Shown here: piece by piece, positions 35,996 to 45,124 of the stretch | How positions within the stretch are numbered: position 1 is the stretch's first letter | Layout of the letters: every line of letters begins with the position of its first letter | The notes under the pieces: generated by a model | What the model was told of the DNA's origin: nothing | The model's input: the letters and a program-made list of their open reading frames with translations, nothing else | Database searches by the model: none | DNA from: Bacillus_BA songklensis | GTDB taxonomy: Bacteria; Bacillota; Bacilli; Bacillales; Bacillaceae_H | DNA: 64,000 bases | Direction: 5' to 3' | Assembly: GCF_042649685.1 (NCBI RefSeq) | Contig: NZ_JBHRZT010000020.1 | Coordinates: 124,001 to 188,000 of the forward strand | Program-made: the position numbers and the translations under genes

Positions 35996-37285
35996 CTATT
36001 CAAAGAAATATCCGAAGAACTTCTTCATCTTATTCGAAAAATTTTCATCTTTTTTCTTTTGCTTTGGTTTGGCAGGTTGTTGAGGAATCGGTTCTTTCTC
36101 AACAACTACTTCTTCTACAGGCTGGTGAACCGGAGCACTTATGTTTCGTCCCTGGATCTTTGCGTTCTTATAAGCAAATTTAATCAGACCTACACCGGTT
36201 GTATATTGAGGCTCTCTGACACCAATATAATCTGGAATTGCAATTCTTACGTTATTTTTCAATATGTGTTGTGCTAGGTCCAGCACTCCTGTCATTGTGA
36301 CTACACCGCCGGTTAACACATAACCGCCAGGCAGCTCTTTCATGCCTGATCGTTGTGTTTCCTGTGCAACCAGCTCTAAAATCTCTTGCAATCTAGCTTC
36401 AATAATTTCTGAGACTTCCAACTGGTTGAACTGCTGATGTTGATCACTGCCGATAATCGGCACACTGAACACTTCTTCTTCAGATGCATAATCATAGAAG
36501 GCATGTCCATGTTGGATTTTCACCTTCTCCGCATCATCTGTCGATGTGCGCAATACAATCGATAAATCTTTTGTAATATGATCCCCGCCAACCGGCAGTA
36601 CAACTGTACTTTGCAAACTGCCTTGGTCAAATATGGCCACTGTTGTAGAACCGCCGCCAATATCGACTAATGCAACGCCCAGGTTTTTTTCATCCTTTGA
36701 CAAGGCAATGGAGCCTGCTGCAAGAGGCTGCAAACAAATGTCTGTAATCTCTAAGCCAGCACGCTCTACACAGCGTAATAAATTATGTAGAATTGTCCGT
36801 GAACCTGTAATTAGAGTACCTTCCATTTCCAAGCGAACACCAAGCATGCCTCTTGGATCGGTAATACCTTCAAGACCATCTACGATAAATTGGGTTGGGA
36901 TCACATCAATCACTTCACGATCCGGTGGAATCGACATAACTTGTGCCGCATCAATAACACGCATAACATCTTCGTTTTTAATTTCACGATTCTCACTTGA
37001 TACTGCCACTACGCCATGGCATTTTTGCAATTGAACGTGATTGCCGCTAACTCCAACTACTACGCGTTGAATTTCAATACCGACCATTCTCTCGGCTTGC
37101 TCTACCGCTTTCTTAATCGATTGAACGGTTTCATCTATGTCAACAATCGAGCCTTTCTTCAAACCTTGTGACTTTACATTTCCAACTCCAATTATATTCA
37201 ATGAGTCATTATTCATCTCACCAATGATTACTTTTACACTGGATGTACCGATGTCAAGACTTACATATATTTCATTGCTGTTCAT
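35996..37285 (-). CDS. ftsA: Cell-division protein FtsA
   Basis: FtsA, 429 residues, an actin-fold protein that tethers FtsZ to the membrane. The N-terminal phosphate loop VSLDIGTSSVKVIIGEM and the second nucleotide motif VALVDIGGGSTTVAIF are present, with GGVVTMTGVLDLA near residue 335. The 1C domain is between residues about 85 and 165. The C-terminus has a basic linker and the amphipathic helix SNKMKKFFGYFFE that binds membrane. It is 44 bases upstream of ftsZ. Confidence 0.97.
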   Translation of the reverse strand: MNSNEIYVSLDIGTSSVKVIIGEMNNDSLNIIGVGNVKSQGLKKGSIVDIDETVQSIKKAVEQAERMVGIEIQRVVVGVSGNHVQLQKCHGVVAVSSENREIKNEDVMRVIDAAQVMSIPPDREVIDVIPTQFIVDGLEGITDPRGMLGVRLEMEGTLITGSRTILHNLLRCVERAGLEITDICLQPLAAGSIALSKDEKNLGVALVDIGGGSTTVAIFDQGSLQSTVVLPVGGDHITKDLSIVLRTSTDDAEKVKIQHGHAFYDYASEEEVFSVPIIGSDQHQQFNQLEVSEIIEARLQEILELVAQETQRSGMKELPGGYVLTGGVVTMTGVLDLAQHILKNNVRIAIPDYIGVREPQYTTGVGLIKFAYKNAKIQGRNISAPVHQPVEEVVVEKEPIPQQPAKPKQKKKDENFSNKMKKFFGYFFE

Positions 37286-37398
37286 TCTTTGGCACCTCCT
37301 TTGACATCAATCAAATACTTTTGAATAGAAGAACAACAATCATTTTCTTTATTACATGAAAATATTCAACAAATACAGCGGTTTCCCCTTTTGTAAAA

Positions 37399-37761
37399 TC
37401 AATTTTTTTCGTTTTTTTCTTTTGCTTCTGACCATTTTGTCAATAAAATTCTTCTAATTACTGCAATATTTTGAAATAAGCGAACACCAAAAGCAAAAAC
37501 GGCTGCTAAATATAAGTCTACACCAATCTGTACACCGAGAAAAGCTAAACTTGCAGCTAAAATGATATTAAAGAAAAAACCGGAGATAAATACCTTTTCA
37601 TCGTATATATTTTGTAAATGAGCCCTAATTCCGCCAAAAAGCGTGTCAAGAGCAGCAAGAACCGCAATCGATAAATAGTTCGTATATTCATCTGGTATGC
37701 GAATTTCCGAAAGCAAGCCAAGCGCGATGCCGAGTATTAAACCTAACAAAGGAAGCCACAT
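37399..37761 (-). CDS. sbp: Small basic membrane protein Sbp (DUF1290)
   Basis: A 120-residue protein with about four hydrophobic segments and the family signature DTLFGGIRAHLQNIYDEKVF near residue 42. It lies between ylxX and ftsA, as in B. subtilis. The function is unknown, although the position suggests a role near division or the envelope. The ATG follows AAAGGAG. Confidence 0.92.
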   Translation of the reverse strand: MWLPLLGLILGIALGLLSEIRIPDEYTNYLSIAVLAALDTLFGGIRAHLQNIYDEKVFISGFFFNIILAASLAFLGVQIGVDLYLAAVFAFGVRLFQNIAVIRRILLTKWSEAKEKNEKN

Positions 37762-37779
37762 ACCGTCTGGTTCTCCTTT

Positions 37780-38487
37780 CTATTTCGAATTTACAGGGGA
37801 AATGTTCTTCAAGCGAATCGCATCGTTATAAGCCGGTACTGTCACTTGATCTAAAGGCTGGGAAATCGTTAACTTCAAGTTCTCCACTGCAAACTCATCA
37901 GGTGCATTCGAAACTTGCATACGGTTATATAGCTTCTCAGCATCTTTTGCGATGACTTTTATCTTAAATGGAACTTGTGTCAACCAATAATCATTCACTT
38001 TCGTACGACCGTTTATATCCCTTATAACAGAAGTGGCGACAATGCGCTGGTCTGCGATTGCAATGTCTTGCGCTTCATAAGAGTTAAGTTCGTTTATGAG
38101 ACGCTTCAGTAATTCCGGGGAAACATTTTTCACTTCTTGTCCAATGAGAGATTCATCAAAGAGGGGCTCTACGGTCAACACAATGCCGGGCCCTTCCATT
38201 TCCGTCAATCCTGCTTCTTTTTTTAATTCGAACAGCGTTTCTTGAAGAGCCACTTTTTTGCTGTTGTTTTGTTCTACTTCATAATTTCGCAGCTGCTCTT
38301 CATATGTCCGAATTTCTTTTAAAATGACTGCTTGTGATTGCTGCTCCTTTTTCAAATCTTCTCGAAGCTCCCACATATCCCTTGTGTCACGGACAACAGG
38401 CTGTTTCGTCGTTTGAAACTGAACAGCAATCATAAAACCGATGACTACCGTTATAAATGCGAATTGAAGTTTTTTTTTGCTCGTCAA
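37780..38487 (-). CDS. ylxX: DUF881 family protein YlxX
   Basis: A 235-residue protein with one N-terminal membrane helix (residues about 8-22), a short coiled coil (about 40-80) and a DUF881 domain containing GPGIVLTVEP and VKVNDYW-like segments. It is paralogous to the next gene upstream. Probably a bitopic protein facing outside. The start is TTG at 38487 with AAGGAAGGGG before it. Function unknown. Confidence 0.9.
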   Translation of the reverse strand: MTSKKKLQFAFITVVIGFMIAVQFQTTKQPVVRDTRDMWELREDLKKEQQSQAVILKEIRTYEEQLRNYEVEQNNSKKVALQETLFELKKEAGLTEMEGPGIVLTVEPLFDESLIGQEVKNVSPELLKRLINELNSYEAQDIAIADQRIVATSVIRDINGRTKVNDYWLTQVPFKIKVIAKDAEKLYNRMQVSNAPDEFAVENLKLTISQPLDQVTVPAYNDAIRLKNISPVNSK

Positions 38488-38539
38488 TCGTAAACCCCTT
38501 CCTTCTTATAAACCCTGCAGGACTTAAAGGAAAGAATCG

Positions 38540-39244
38540 CTATGCATTTTGTTCTGAGTGAATGATTGGGTCTAAAACGATTTCATCCTTTTTAGCCATT
38601 TTAACAACAATATTATCTTCTATCAGCTGGTCTCTTACCCCACCGGCAATATTCAACGCAGGATACAATACGTCGGGATTACCGATAGCCGTAATCACAA
38701 AAGGTGCGGGAAACTGATTGCCGTCGACCGTAATAACAGGTCCATTACACGAGATGTACGAATCCTTTGATAATCTCTGTCCATTAATCGCCACAGCGGA
38801 GGCTCCGGATATCAATAACTCATTGACCACTTTAAACACATGGCTTTCATGAACAATGTAATTATTCGCATTCTCTTCTGTCGGAACATAAGAAGCATCA
38901 GCCAATGTGACTTCTACTCCTTTTCCTTTTACAGCAATTTTCCCTGTATACATACGCAGTTTTTCAACGTCTTCAACAAGGTTAAACAAGATTTGCTCTT
39001 CATTCGCAAACTTTTCCTCAATCTTCCGGACTTTCTTTTGTTTTTCAAATAGTTCTTTTTGGAGGTCCCGATTTAACTGTTCCTGTTCAATGAGCATTCG
39101 TCGGTATTGATATTCGTTCGTCCATTGACGATTTGAAATATGATTGGCTGAGTGCCATTTTGTAAACTGATACGAATAGGAAATCATAAAGCCCAGGACA
39201 AGAAAAACGAGGGATAAAATAACATATTTACCTCTCTTCCTCAT
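38540..39244 (-). CDS. ylxW: DUF881 family protein YlxW
   Basis: A 234-residue paralogue of YlxX: one membrane helix (residues about 7-24), a coiled coil (about 45-100), then a DUF881 domain with GKGVEVTLADASYVP and ASAVAINGQRLSKDSYISCNGP. The ATG at 39244 is 9 bases after GGGAG; an ATG three codons earlier touches that site. Its start overlaps the 3' end of divIB. Function unknown; division-linked by position only. Confidence 0.9.
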   Translation of the reverse strand: MRKRGKYVILSLVFLVLGFMISYSYQFTKWHSANHISNRQWTNEYQYRRMLIEQEQLNRDLQKELFEKQKKVRKIEEKFANEEQILFNLVEDVEKLRMYTGKIAVKGKGVEVTLADASYVPTEENANNYIVHESHVFKVVNELLISGASAVAINGQRLSKDSYISCNGPVITVDGNQFPAPFVITAIGNPDVLYPALNIAGGVRDQLIEDNIVVKMAKKDEIVLDPIIHSEQNA

Positions 39245-40013
39245 TTTTCTCATCTCCCTTTTTTACTCCCTCGTATGCTTCAAAATAATATCCTACCTCT
39301 AGATGAATAACTCCTTGTTGATCCGGCCCCAGCTGATTTGCAATCCCCGGATAAGCCATCATTTTTTTTGAGAAATTTCGGATGGTTGCACTGACCTCTC
39401 TTCCATCATTCATATAAAGACTAATATGAAGTGGATCTCCCTCTTCCGGTGTATGGTGAATCTCAGAGATAGCAGATACAATGCTTTTCGGGAGATGGTT
39501 CAACTCTTCTATCATTTCTTGAATTTCATCGGGCTTGTCCCAGTTAATAAGAAGCGGTGCATCAGAAGATAATGGCTTTCCTTCTACTGCTTTGAGCACT
39601 TTCCCCTTTTCATTGATTGGTAAGTATTTCCCTTTTTTCACGACATAAGCGATTCGCTTGTATTCCCTAATGTGGATTTCTACTGTGTTAGGAAACTTCG
39701 TTTCTAAGATGGCCTCTTTTACTTCAGGATGACGCTCTAAGCGATGTTCCACTTCTTCCTTGTCAAGCTTCCAATAACTTTCTTTAGTTGAAAGCTTACT
39801 TAGGGAAATCAGCTCTTTTTCGGGTACATGACGATTTCCCATTACTCTAACATGAGCAATGTTGCTGAGGGAAGATTGGGTGTAAATAATGCATAAAATA
39901 AGGATGAAAAATAGTGAAATATAAAAGATAAGCCTTCTGTTTATTTTTTGTTTTCTCTGCTCTTTCAGCTTCGGCACGCGGTCTTCTAATGAAATTACTT
40001 TTCCTTTTTCCAT
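39228..40013 (-). CDS. divIB: Cell-division protein DivIB (FtsQ)
   Basis: DivIB, 261 residues, stabilises the FtsL-DivIC complex in the divisome. A cytoplasmic N-terminus (VPKLKEQRKQKINRRL) leads to one membrane helix (about 30-50), then a POTRA domain starting VRVMGNRHVPEKELI and the FtsQ beta domain. The C-terminus is acidic (EGVKKGDEKNEEER). I prefer the ATG at 40013; a GTG four codons upstream is possible. The tail overlaps ylxW by 17 bases. Confidence 0.93.
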   Translation of the reverse strand: MEKGKVISLEDRVPKLKEQRKQKINRRLIFYISLFFILILCIIYTQSSLSNIAHVRVMGNRHVPEKELISLSKLSTKESYWKLDKEEVEHRLERHPEVKEAILETKFPNTVEIHIREYKRIAYVVKKGKYLPINEKGKVLKAVEGKPLSSDAPLLINWDKPDEIQEMIEELNHLPKSIVSAISEIHHTPEEGDPLHISLYMNDGREVSATIRNFSKKMMAYPGIANQLGPDQQGVIHLEVGYYFEAYEGVKKGDEKNEEER

Positions 40014-40037
40014 AAATCCTTTCACCCTTGTCAGTTA

Positions 40038-40074
40038 GACGAACAAACGGCATCCCTTGTGCCGTTTGTTCGTC
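40038..40074. repeat. Perfect 15-bp inverted repeat between murB and divIB
   Basis: GACGAACAAACGGCA and TGCCGTTTGTTCGTC are separated by 7 bases. On the minus strand it follows murB but has no T tract, so it may act as an mRNA-processing or stability stem rather than a terminator. Confidence 0.6.
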
Positions 40075-40185
40075 AGCGACCATATATTAGATATGACCAT
40101 TATATCATAGAAGCAACCTGGTAAAAACAGTCAAGAAGCATCATATGAATGCCTCCAGCTGCTTATTTTGCTGTTAGATGATATT

Positions 40186-41091
40186 CTAGCGGCCAACAAT
40201 CTCTACTTCAGTTTGCATTTTTACACCGAACTTTTCATTGATTGTTGCTTTTACGTGCTCAATCAGATTCAACACATCTTCTGCGGTCGCATTGCCGGTG
40301 TTGACAATAAAGTTGGCGTGTTGGTCGCTGATTTTGGCCCCGCCGACCGAATATCCCTTCAATCCTGCCTTTTCGATAAGATTACCCGCATAATTAGGAA
40401 GCGGATTTCGGAAAATACTTCCTGCACATGGGTAGTTCCAAGGCTGTGTTTCTCGGCGGTAATCTTTGTTTTTCTGCATGGCTGCCACAATTTCGTCTCT
40501 GGATCCTGCTTTAAGCTTTAACACCGCTGCCACACAAATTCCCGGGCGTTTTGTTTGTAAAATGGAATGGCGGTATGAAAACTCCAGCTCCTCATTTGTC
40601 AACCATTCTATTGTGCCGTCTTCAAATAAAATAAGCGCCTTTTCTAAAATGGAGGACATATCAGATCCATGAGCCCCTGCATTCATATAAACAGCTCCGC
40701 CGACAGAGCCTGGAATGCCTCCCGCAAATTCCAAGCCGGATAATCCTTGCTTGCTGATTACTGTGGCAAGTTTAATCAAAGAATACCCTCCGCCTGCTGT
40801 AACTGTTTCACCTTCTACTTCTAAGTGATCAAGACCGCTGCCCAGCTTTACAACGACTCCTTGAATTCCCTTATCCGATACAAGCAAGTTGGAACCGCGG
40901 CCGATTGCACGCCATTTCACGCTATGCTTCGTAATAAGTTGCATCGTTTTCTTTAAATTGTCAAAGCTGCTTGGCTCAACCAGTAAATCAGCCGGTCCGC
41001 CAATTTTCATCGTTGTATGGTTCGCAAGCGGTTCATCTTTTAAAACTTTACCGACACCCGCCTCTAACAATTCCTTTTCTAATACTTCCAT
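40186..41091 (-). CDS. murB: UDP-N-acetylenolpyruvoylglucosamine reductase
   Basis: MurB, 301 residues, makes UDP-MurNAc using NADPH and FAD. Seen: the FAD-domain start NHTTMKIGGPADLLVEP near residue 25, RGSNLLVSDKG near 63, GIPGSVGGAVYMNAGAHG near 125, and the catalytic-serine segment CAGSIFRNP near 222. Lacking the extra E. coli-type loop, it fits the type II group found in Bacillus. The ATG has GGAGGATGTC upstream. Confidence 0.96.
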   Translation of the reverse strand: MEVLEKELLEAGVGKVLKDEPLANHTTMKIGGPADLLVEPSSFDNLKKTMQLITKHSVKWRAIGRGSNLLVSDKGIQGVVVKLGSGLDHLEVEGETVTAGGGYSLIKLATVISKQGLSGLEFAGGIPGSVGGAVYMNAGAHGSDMSSILEKALILFEDGTIEWLTNEELEFSYRHSILQTKRPGICVAAVLKLKAGSRDEIVAAMQKNKDYRRETQPWNYPCAGSIFRNPLPNYAGNLIEKAGLKGYSVGGAKISDQHANFIVNTGNATAEDVLNLIEHVKATINEKFGVKMQTEVEIVGR

Positions 41092-41172
41092 GACATCCTC
41101 CTACATTCTTGTACGTTATTCATGATGTTGTTTCTTTATCATATGAGCCGAAGCCCAGCTTAGGTGCTTACT

Positions 41173-42267
41173 TCATTTCACTAAATCAATCATTACTTTG
41201 TATAAGCGATTCGCCGCATCCGATATTCCAAGTCGTTTCGATGCTTGCTTCATCTCCTGCAGTAACTTGGAATCTGTCAAGATGTTATCAATGTTATGTA
41301 GTAGTTGTTCTCCGCTTAATTGCTGTTCCAAACAAAGGACAGCGGCACCTTTGTCACTAAGTGCCCTGGCGTTTTTCTCCTGATGATTATTCGTTACATA
41401 AGGGCTCGGAATTAAAATGCTCGGGAGACCAAGTGCTGTAATTTCTGCAAGAGTCGTTGCTCCAGCCCTAGCCACAATTAAGTCAACACCTGCGAGCACT
41501 TCCGGCATATTGTGGACGAAAGGTTTGATGATGACATTACTCGGGTTGCCAACCTTTCGGACCTCATCCAACACTTTATCATAATGTACATCCCCTGTGA
41601 TATACAAAATCTCATAATCTTTGCTGCCAACTTTGTCCAGTATCTGCAAAAAGGCATCATTAATAGGCCTTGCCCCGCGGCTTCCTCCTACAATAAGAAC
41701 GGCTTTTTTCCCCTGAGTCAGTCCGACCGATTCTTTTCCTTTGCCACCGTCTTGGTGAAGAACTTCCGATGCACGGGGATTACCTGTTAACACCACTTTT
41801 TCTTCTGGAAAATAAGCAGCGGCCTGTTCGAAACAGATAGCGACTTTGTCTACATATTTACTTAAAAACTTATTCGTTAAACCCGGTACGCTATTTTGTT
41901 CATGAATAATGGTCGGTACTCCCGATTTGTGGGCTGCATATACAACCGGGCCACATACATATCCTCCCGTACCGATCACCACATCCGGCTTGAATTCCCG
42001 TATGTATTGTTTACTCATCTGAACGGCTTTTAAAAATCGCATAATGGTTTTCACATTATCAAATGATATCTTTCGTTTAAATCCCGAAATTTCGACCGAC
42101 TTAAACGGGACTCCAGCTCTCTTTACAATCGTGCTTTCCAGCCCCTTTTCAGTACCGACATATAAAAATTCTACATCCCGGTGATACTTCTTAATTTCGT
42201 TAATAAGCGCGAGTGCCGGATAAATATGTCCTCCCGTACCGCCGCCACTTACTAAAACTCTCATCAT
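41173..42267 (-). CDS. murG: Lipid II synthase (MurG glycosyltransferase)
   Basis: MurG, 364 residues, transfers GlcNAc from UDP-GlcNAc to lipid I on the cytoplasmic face of the membrane. The glycine-rich loop VSGGGTGGHIYPALAL opens the protein, GTGGYVCGPVVYAAHK is near residue 98, VGGSRGARPIND near 193 and the acceptor-site ARAGATTLAEITALGLPSI near 265 (given in part). Two ATGs are adjacent at 42267 and 42264; GAGGTGG serves either. Confidence 0.96.
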   Translation of the reverse strand: MMRVLVSGGGTGGHIYPALALINEIKKYHRDVEFLYVGTEKGLESTIVKRAGVPFKSVEISGFKRKISFDNVKTIMRFLKAVQMSKQYIREFKPDVVIGTGGYVCGPVVYAAHKSGVPTIIHEQNSVPGLTNKFLSKYVDKVAICFEQAAAYFPEEKVVLTGNPRASEVLHQDGGKGKESVGLTQGKKAVLIVGGSRGARPINDAFLQILDKVGSKDYEILYITGDVHYDKVLDEVRKVGNPSNVIIKPFVHNMPEVLAGVDLIVARAGATTLAEITALGLPSILIPSPYVTNNHQEKNARALSDKGAAVLCLEQQLSGEQLLHNIDNILTDSKLLQEMKQASKRLGISDAANRLYKVMIDLVK

Positions 42268-42358
42268 AAATCCACCTCGTTCAATTCAACTTCTCACATC
42301 ATATCACAAATCCATGTTCATTTAACTATCTTAAAGTTACATTTTGTTTACATTTAAA

Positions 42359-42402
42359 GAGGATGTCCCGAAAGTCTAAAAGCAGACTTTCGGGACATCC
42401 TC
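42359..42402. repeat. Perfect 19-bp inverted repeat between murG and spoVE
   Basis: GAGGATGTCCCGAAAGTCT and AGACTTTCGGGACATCCTC enclose 6 bases. It is in a 275-base spacer between spoVE and murG that is otherwise without a gene. On the minus strand it is followed by TCTTTAAATG, a poor T tract. Confidence 0.65.
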
Positions 42403-42542
42403 CTGAAAAGGGCCTTTTGTATTGATTTATACAGATCATGAAATTTTAATAGAAAGGCCTTTCCAGACAATTTTATTTGATTACTTATTTAAACGGCCGA
42501 ACCAGCTTCTGATCACCCTTCTTATTATACATATATCACTGT

Positions 42543-43643
42543 CTAATAGCGAGCATATCTGCTAACATTTAATAAAACTCCCACCCCTGCTAACATGAGT
42601 GTTAAGGAAGACCCGCCATAACTTAAAAACGGAAGGGTGATCCCCGTAACAGGCATAAGACCCGTTACAACCCCAATATTAATCGTCACTTGAATGGCAA
42701 TCATGGAAATAATTCCAATGGCCAAGAAACTTCCGTATAAATCAGGAGCACCGAGGGCAATCCGAACCCCTCTCCATAGCAATAAAGCGAATAATAAAAG
42801 AACAAGCGAACCTCCGATAAAACCAAGTTCTTCCGCTAAAATAGCGAAAATAAAATCCGTCTGCGGCTCTGGCAAATAAAAGAACTTTTGCCGGCTTTGC
42901 CCAAGCCCAAGCCCCAATAATCCTCCCGGTCCTATCGCATACAGGGATTGAATAATTTGAAACCCGCTGCCTAATGGATCTTCCCACGGATTTAAAAAAG
43001 AGGTAATCCGTTTAATCCGATAAGGAGCCGATAAAACAAGTGCCACAAATCCTCCTGCCCCCAATAATCCCAGCCACATAAAATGGCTGACACGGGCACC
43101 TGACACAAAAATCATGACAACGCACGTTCCTACCATTACCGTACCCGTCCCTAAATCCGGCTGCATCATAATAATCCCGAACGCCAAAAAAACAAGTGAT
43201 AATGACGGCATTAAACCTTGTTTAAATGAGGTAATCTTTTTTTGGTTCTCAGACAAATACTTGGCAAGAAAGGCAATCATAGCGAACTTCATAAACTCCG
43301 AAGGTTGAATGGAAAAAGCCCCCACACCGATCCAGCTTTGCGACCCGTTACGAACAAGTCCTACACCTGGAATTAAAACGAGAACAAGCAATACAAAGCA
43401 AACAATTAAAATAACTTTTGCCCACGTTCTCCATGTCCAATAATCAATATTCATAATAACAAACATAGCGATAACCCCAAGCCCTGCAAATAGCATTTGT
43501 CTTTTTGCGAAGAAAAAAGAATCATCAAACTTATATGTAGCCCATACCGCACTTGCACTGTAAACCATCACAAGGCCTATTGCCAGCAAGGAAAGTGTGA
43601 GAAATACAAGGATAAAATCGGGAGCAGACCTTTTCGTCGACAA
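42543..43643 (-). CDS. spoVE: SEDS-family peptidoglycan polymerase SpoVE
   Basis: SpoVE, 366 residues, the same length as in B. subtilis. It is a ten-helix SEDS glycosyltransferase (FtsW/RodA family) that makes spore cortex peptidoglycan with SpoVD. The conserved loop NGSQSWIGVGAFSIQPSEF is near residue 97 and the C-terminal GLMPVTGITLPFLSYGGSSL near 325. The position between murD and murG identifies it as SpoVE rather than FtsW, although a dual role cannot be excluded. The start is TTG at 43643 after GAGGTGGG. Confidence 0.94.
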   Translation of the reverse strand: MSTKRSAPDFILVFLTLSLLAIGLVMVYSASAVWATYKFDDSFFFAKRQMLFAGLGVIAMFVIMNIDYWTWRTWAKVILIVCFVLLVLVLIPGVGLVRNGSQSWIGVGAFSIQPSEFMKFAMIAFLAKYLSENQKKITSFKQGLMPSLSLVFLAFGIIMMQPDLGTGTVMVGTCVVMIFVSGARVSHFMWLGLLGAGGFVALVLSAPYRIKRITSFLNPWEDPLGSGFQIIQSLYAIGPGGLLGLGLGQSRQKFFYLPEPQTDFIFAILAEELGFIGGSLVLLLFALLLWRGVRIALGAPDLYGSFLAIGIISMIAIQVTINIGVVTGLMPVTGITLPFLSYGGSSLTLMLAGVGVLLNVSRYARY

Positions 43644-43774
43644 TGTGACCCACCTCTAGCTTCCATAAATTAGGGCGTTTGAAAAAAGAGTTAGAAAAAG
43701 AATGCAACACATGATGAAAAGAAAATGTGCAAACTCTTTATCTAACCCTTTTTCCATCTCAAACAGACAAGCCC

Positions 43775-45124
43775 TTACTTAAGCTTATGCACCGATTGAA
43801 TAAACATGTCACCACGTTCTTCAAAAGTTTTAAATTGGTCCCAGCTCGCACAAGCCGGTGATAATAGAATGATATCACCATTTTCAGATAACTCATACGC
43901 TGCAGGAACTGCCTGTTCAACATTATCGACACGTTTAATGAATTGTATTCCAGCCTCACTCGCTACCCGCTCAATTTTCTCTGCAGTTTGTCCGAAGGTA
44001 ATAATCGCTTTTACCCCTTCAAGAGACGGCTTTAAATCATCAAACTCATTGCCGCGATCCAATCCGCCCGCAAGTAAAATGATTGGCTGAGAAAAGGCGG
44101 AAAGCGCCACCTTTGTAGCGAGAATGTTTGTTGCTTTGGAGTCATTGTAAAATTTCCGTCCATTTATTTCACCAACAAACTGGACGCGATGCTTCACACC
44201 AGTAAAGGTAGTTAAAACCTTGTGAATGGCTTCATTTGAGCCGCCATATAATTTCACCATCGCTACAGCCGCTAAAATATTTTCTAAATTATGCTGTCCT
44301 GGAAGGACAATATCACTCACTTTCATTACTTGCTCGTCATTAAAACAAACGTAGCCGTCCCTTACATAAGCACCCGTTTTTAGCTGTTTAGTCGCTGAAA
44401 AAGGAACAATTTTGCCTTTGTATTGCTCTGCAATCCCCATTACAAATGCATCATCCGCATTAACGACCGCATAATCGCCTTCTGACTGGTTTTTAAAGAT
44501 ATTGGCCTTTGCTTTCGCATATTCTTCTTTTGTCCCATGGTAATCTAAATGCGCTTCAAACAGATTCAGCAATGCTGCAATTTTAGGCTGAAACGTGTCA
44601 ATTCCCATTAATTGAAAGGAAGAAAGCTCTGTGACGATCACTTCATCCGCTTTTGCCGATTGGGCGACTTCACAAGCGACGGTTCCGATATTCCCTGCAA
44701 TAAGGGGTTTCTTATTGCTTTCTTCTAACATCTTAAACACAAGAGTCGTCGTTGTCGTCTTGCCGTTACTTCCTGTAATGCCGATAAACGGCGCTTCACT
44801 GATTTGGGCTGCAAGTTCTACTTCCGTCACAATCGGTATGCTTCTCTTTGCAGCCTCCACTAATAAAGGATTGGAATACGGAATACCCGGATTTTTCACG
44901 ATCATATGGATTCCTTCCAGCAATTCCAACGGGTGGGCTCCACACACCACTTTAATTCCGCATTTTTCTAACTGTCTGGCCGCTTCGTTTTCTTCATATG
45001 GCTTTTTGTCGTTCACCACTACGCTTGCACCCAATTGTTGAACAAGCTTGGCGGCAGCCGAACCGCTTTTGGCCAATCCCAAAATTAATATATGTTTATC
45101 TTGATAAAAGTTAGTTGTTTTCAA
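43775..45124 (-). CDS. murD: UDP-MurNAc-L-alanine:D-glutamate ligase
   Basis: MurD, 449 residues, adds D-glutamate to UDP-MurNAc-L-Ala. Seen: an N-terminal dinucleotide-like domain ILILGLAKSGSAAAKLV, the Mur-ligase ATP loop ITGSNGKTTTTTLVF near residue 115, HLDYHGTKEEYAKAK near 190 and YNDSKATNILATKVAL near 315. The TTG at 45124 directly follows the mraY stop, with GAGGTG inside the mraY end. Confidence 0.96.
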   Translation of the reverse strand: MKTTNFYQDKHILILGLAKSGSAAAKLVQQLGASVVVNDKKPYEENEAARQLEKCGIKVVCGAHPLELLEGIHMIVKNPGIPYSNPLLVEAAKRSIPIVTEVELAAQISEAPFIGITGSNGKTTTTTLVFKMLEESNKKPLIAGNIGTVACEVAQSAKADEVIVTELSSFQLMGIDTFQPKIAALLNLFEAHLDYHGTKEEYAKAKANIFKNQSEGDYAVVNADDAFVMGIAEQYKGKIVPFSATKQLKTGAYVRDGYVCFNDEQVMKVSDIVLPGQHNLENILAAVAMVKLYGGSNEAIHKVLTTFTGVKHRVQFVGEINGRKFYNDSKATNILATKVALSAFSQPIILLAGGLDRGNEFDDLKPSLEGVKAIITFGQTAEKIERVASEAGIQFIKRVDNVEQAVPAAYELSENGDIILLSPACASWDQFKTFEERGDMFIQSVHKLK

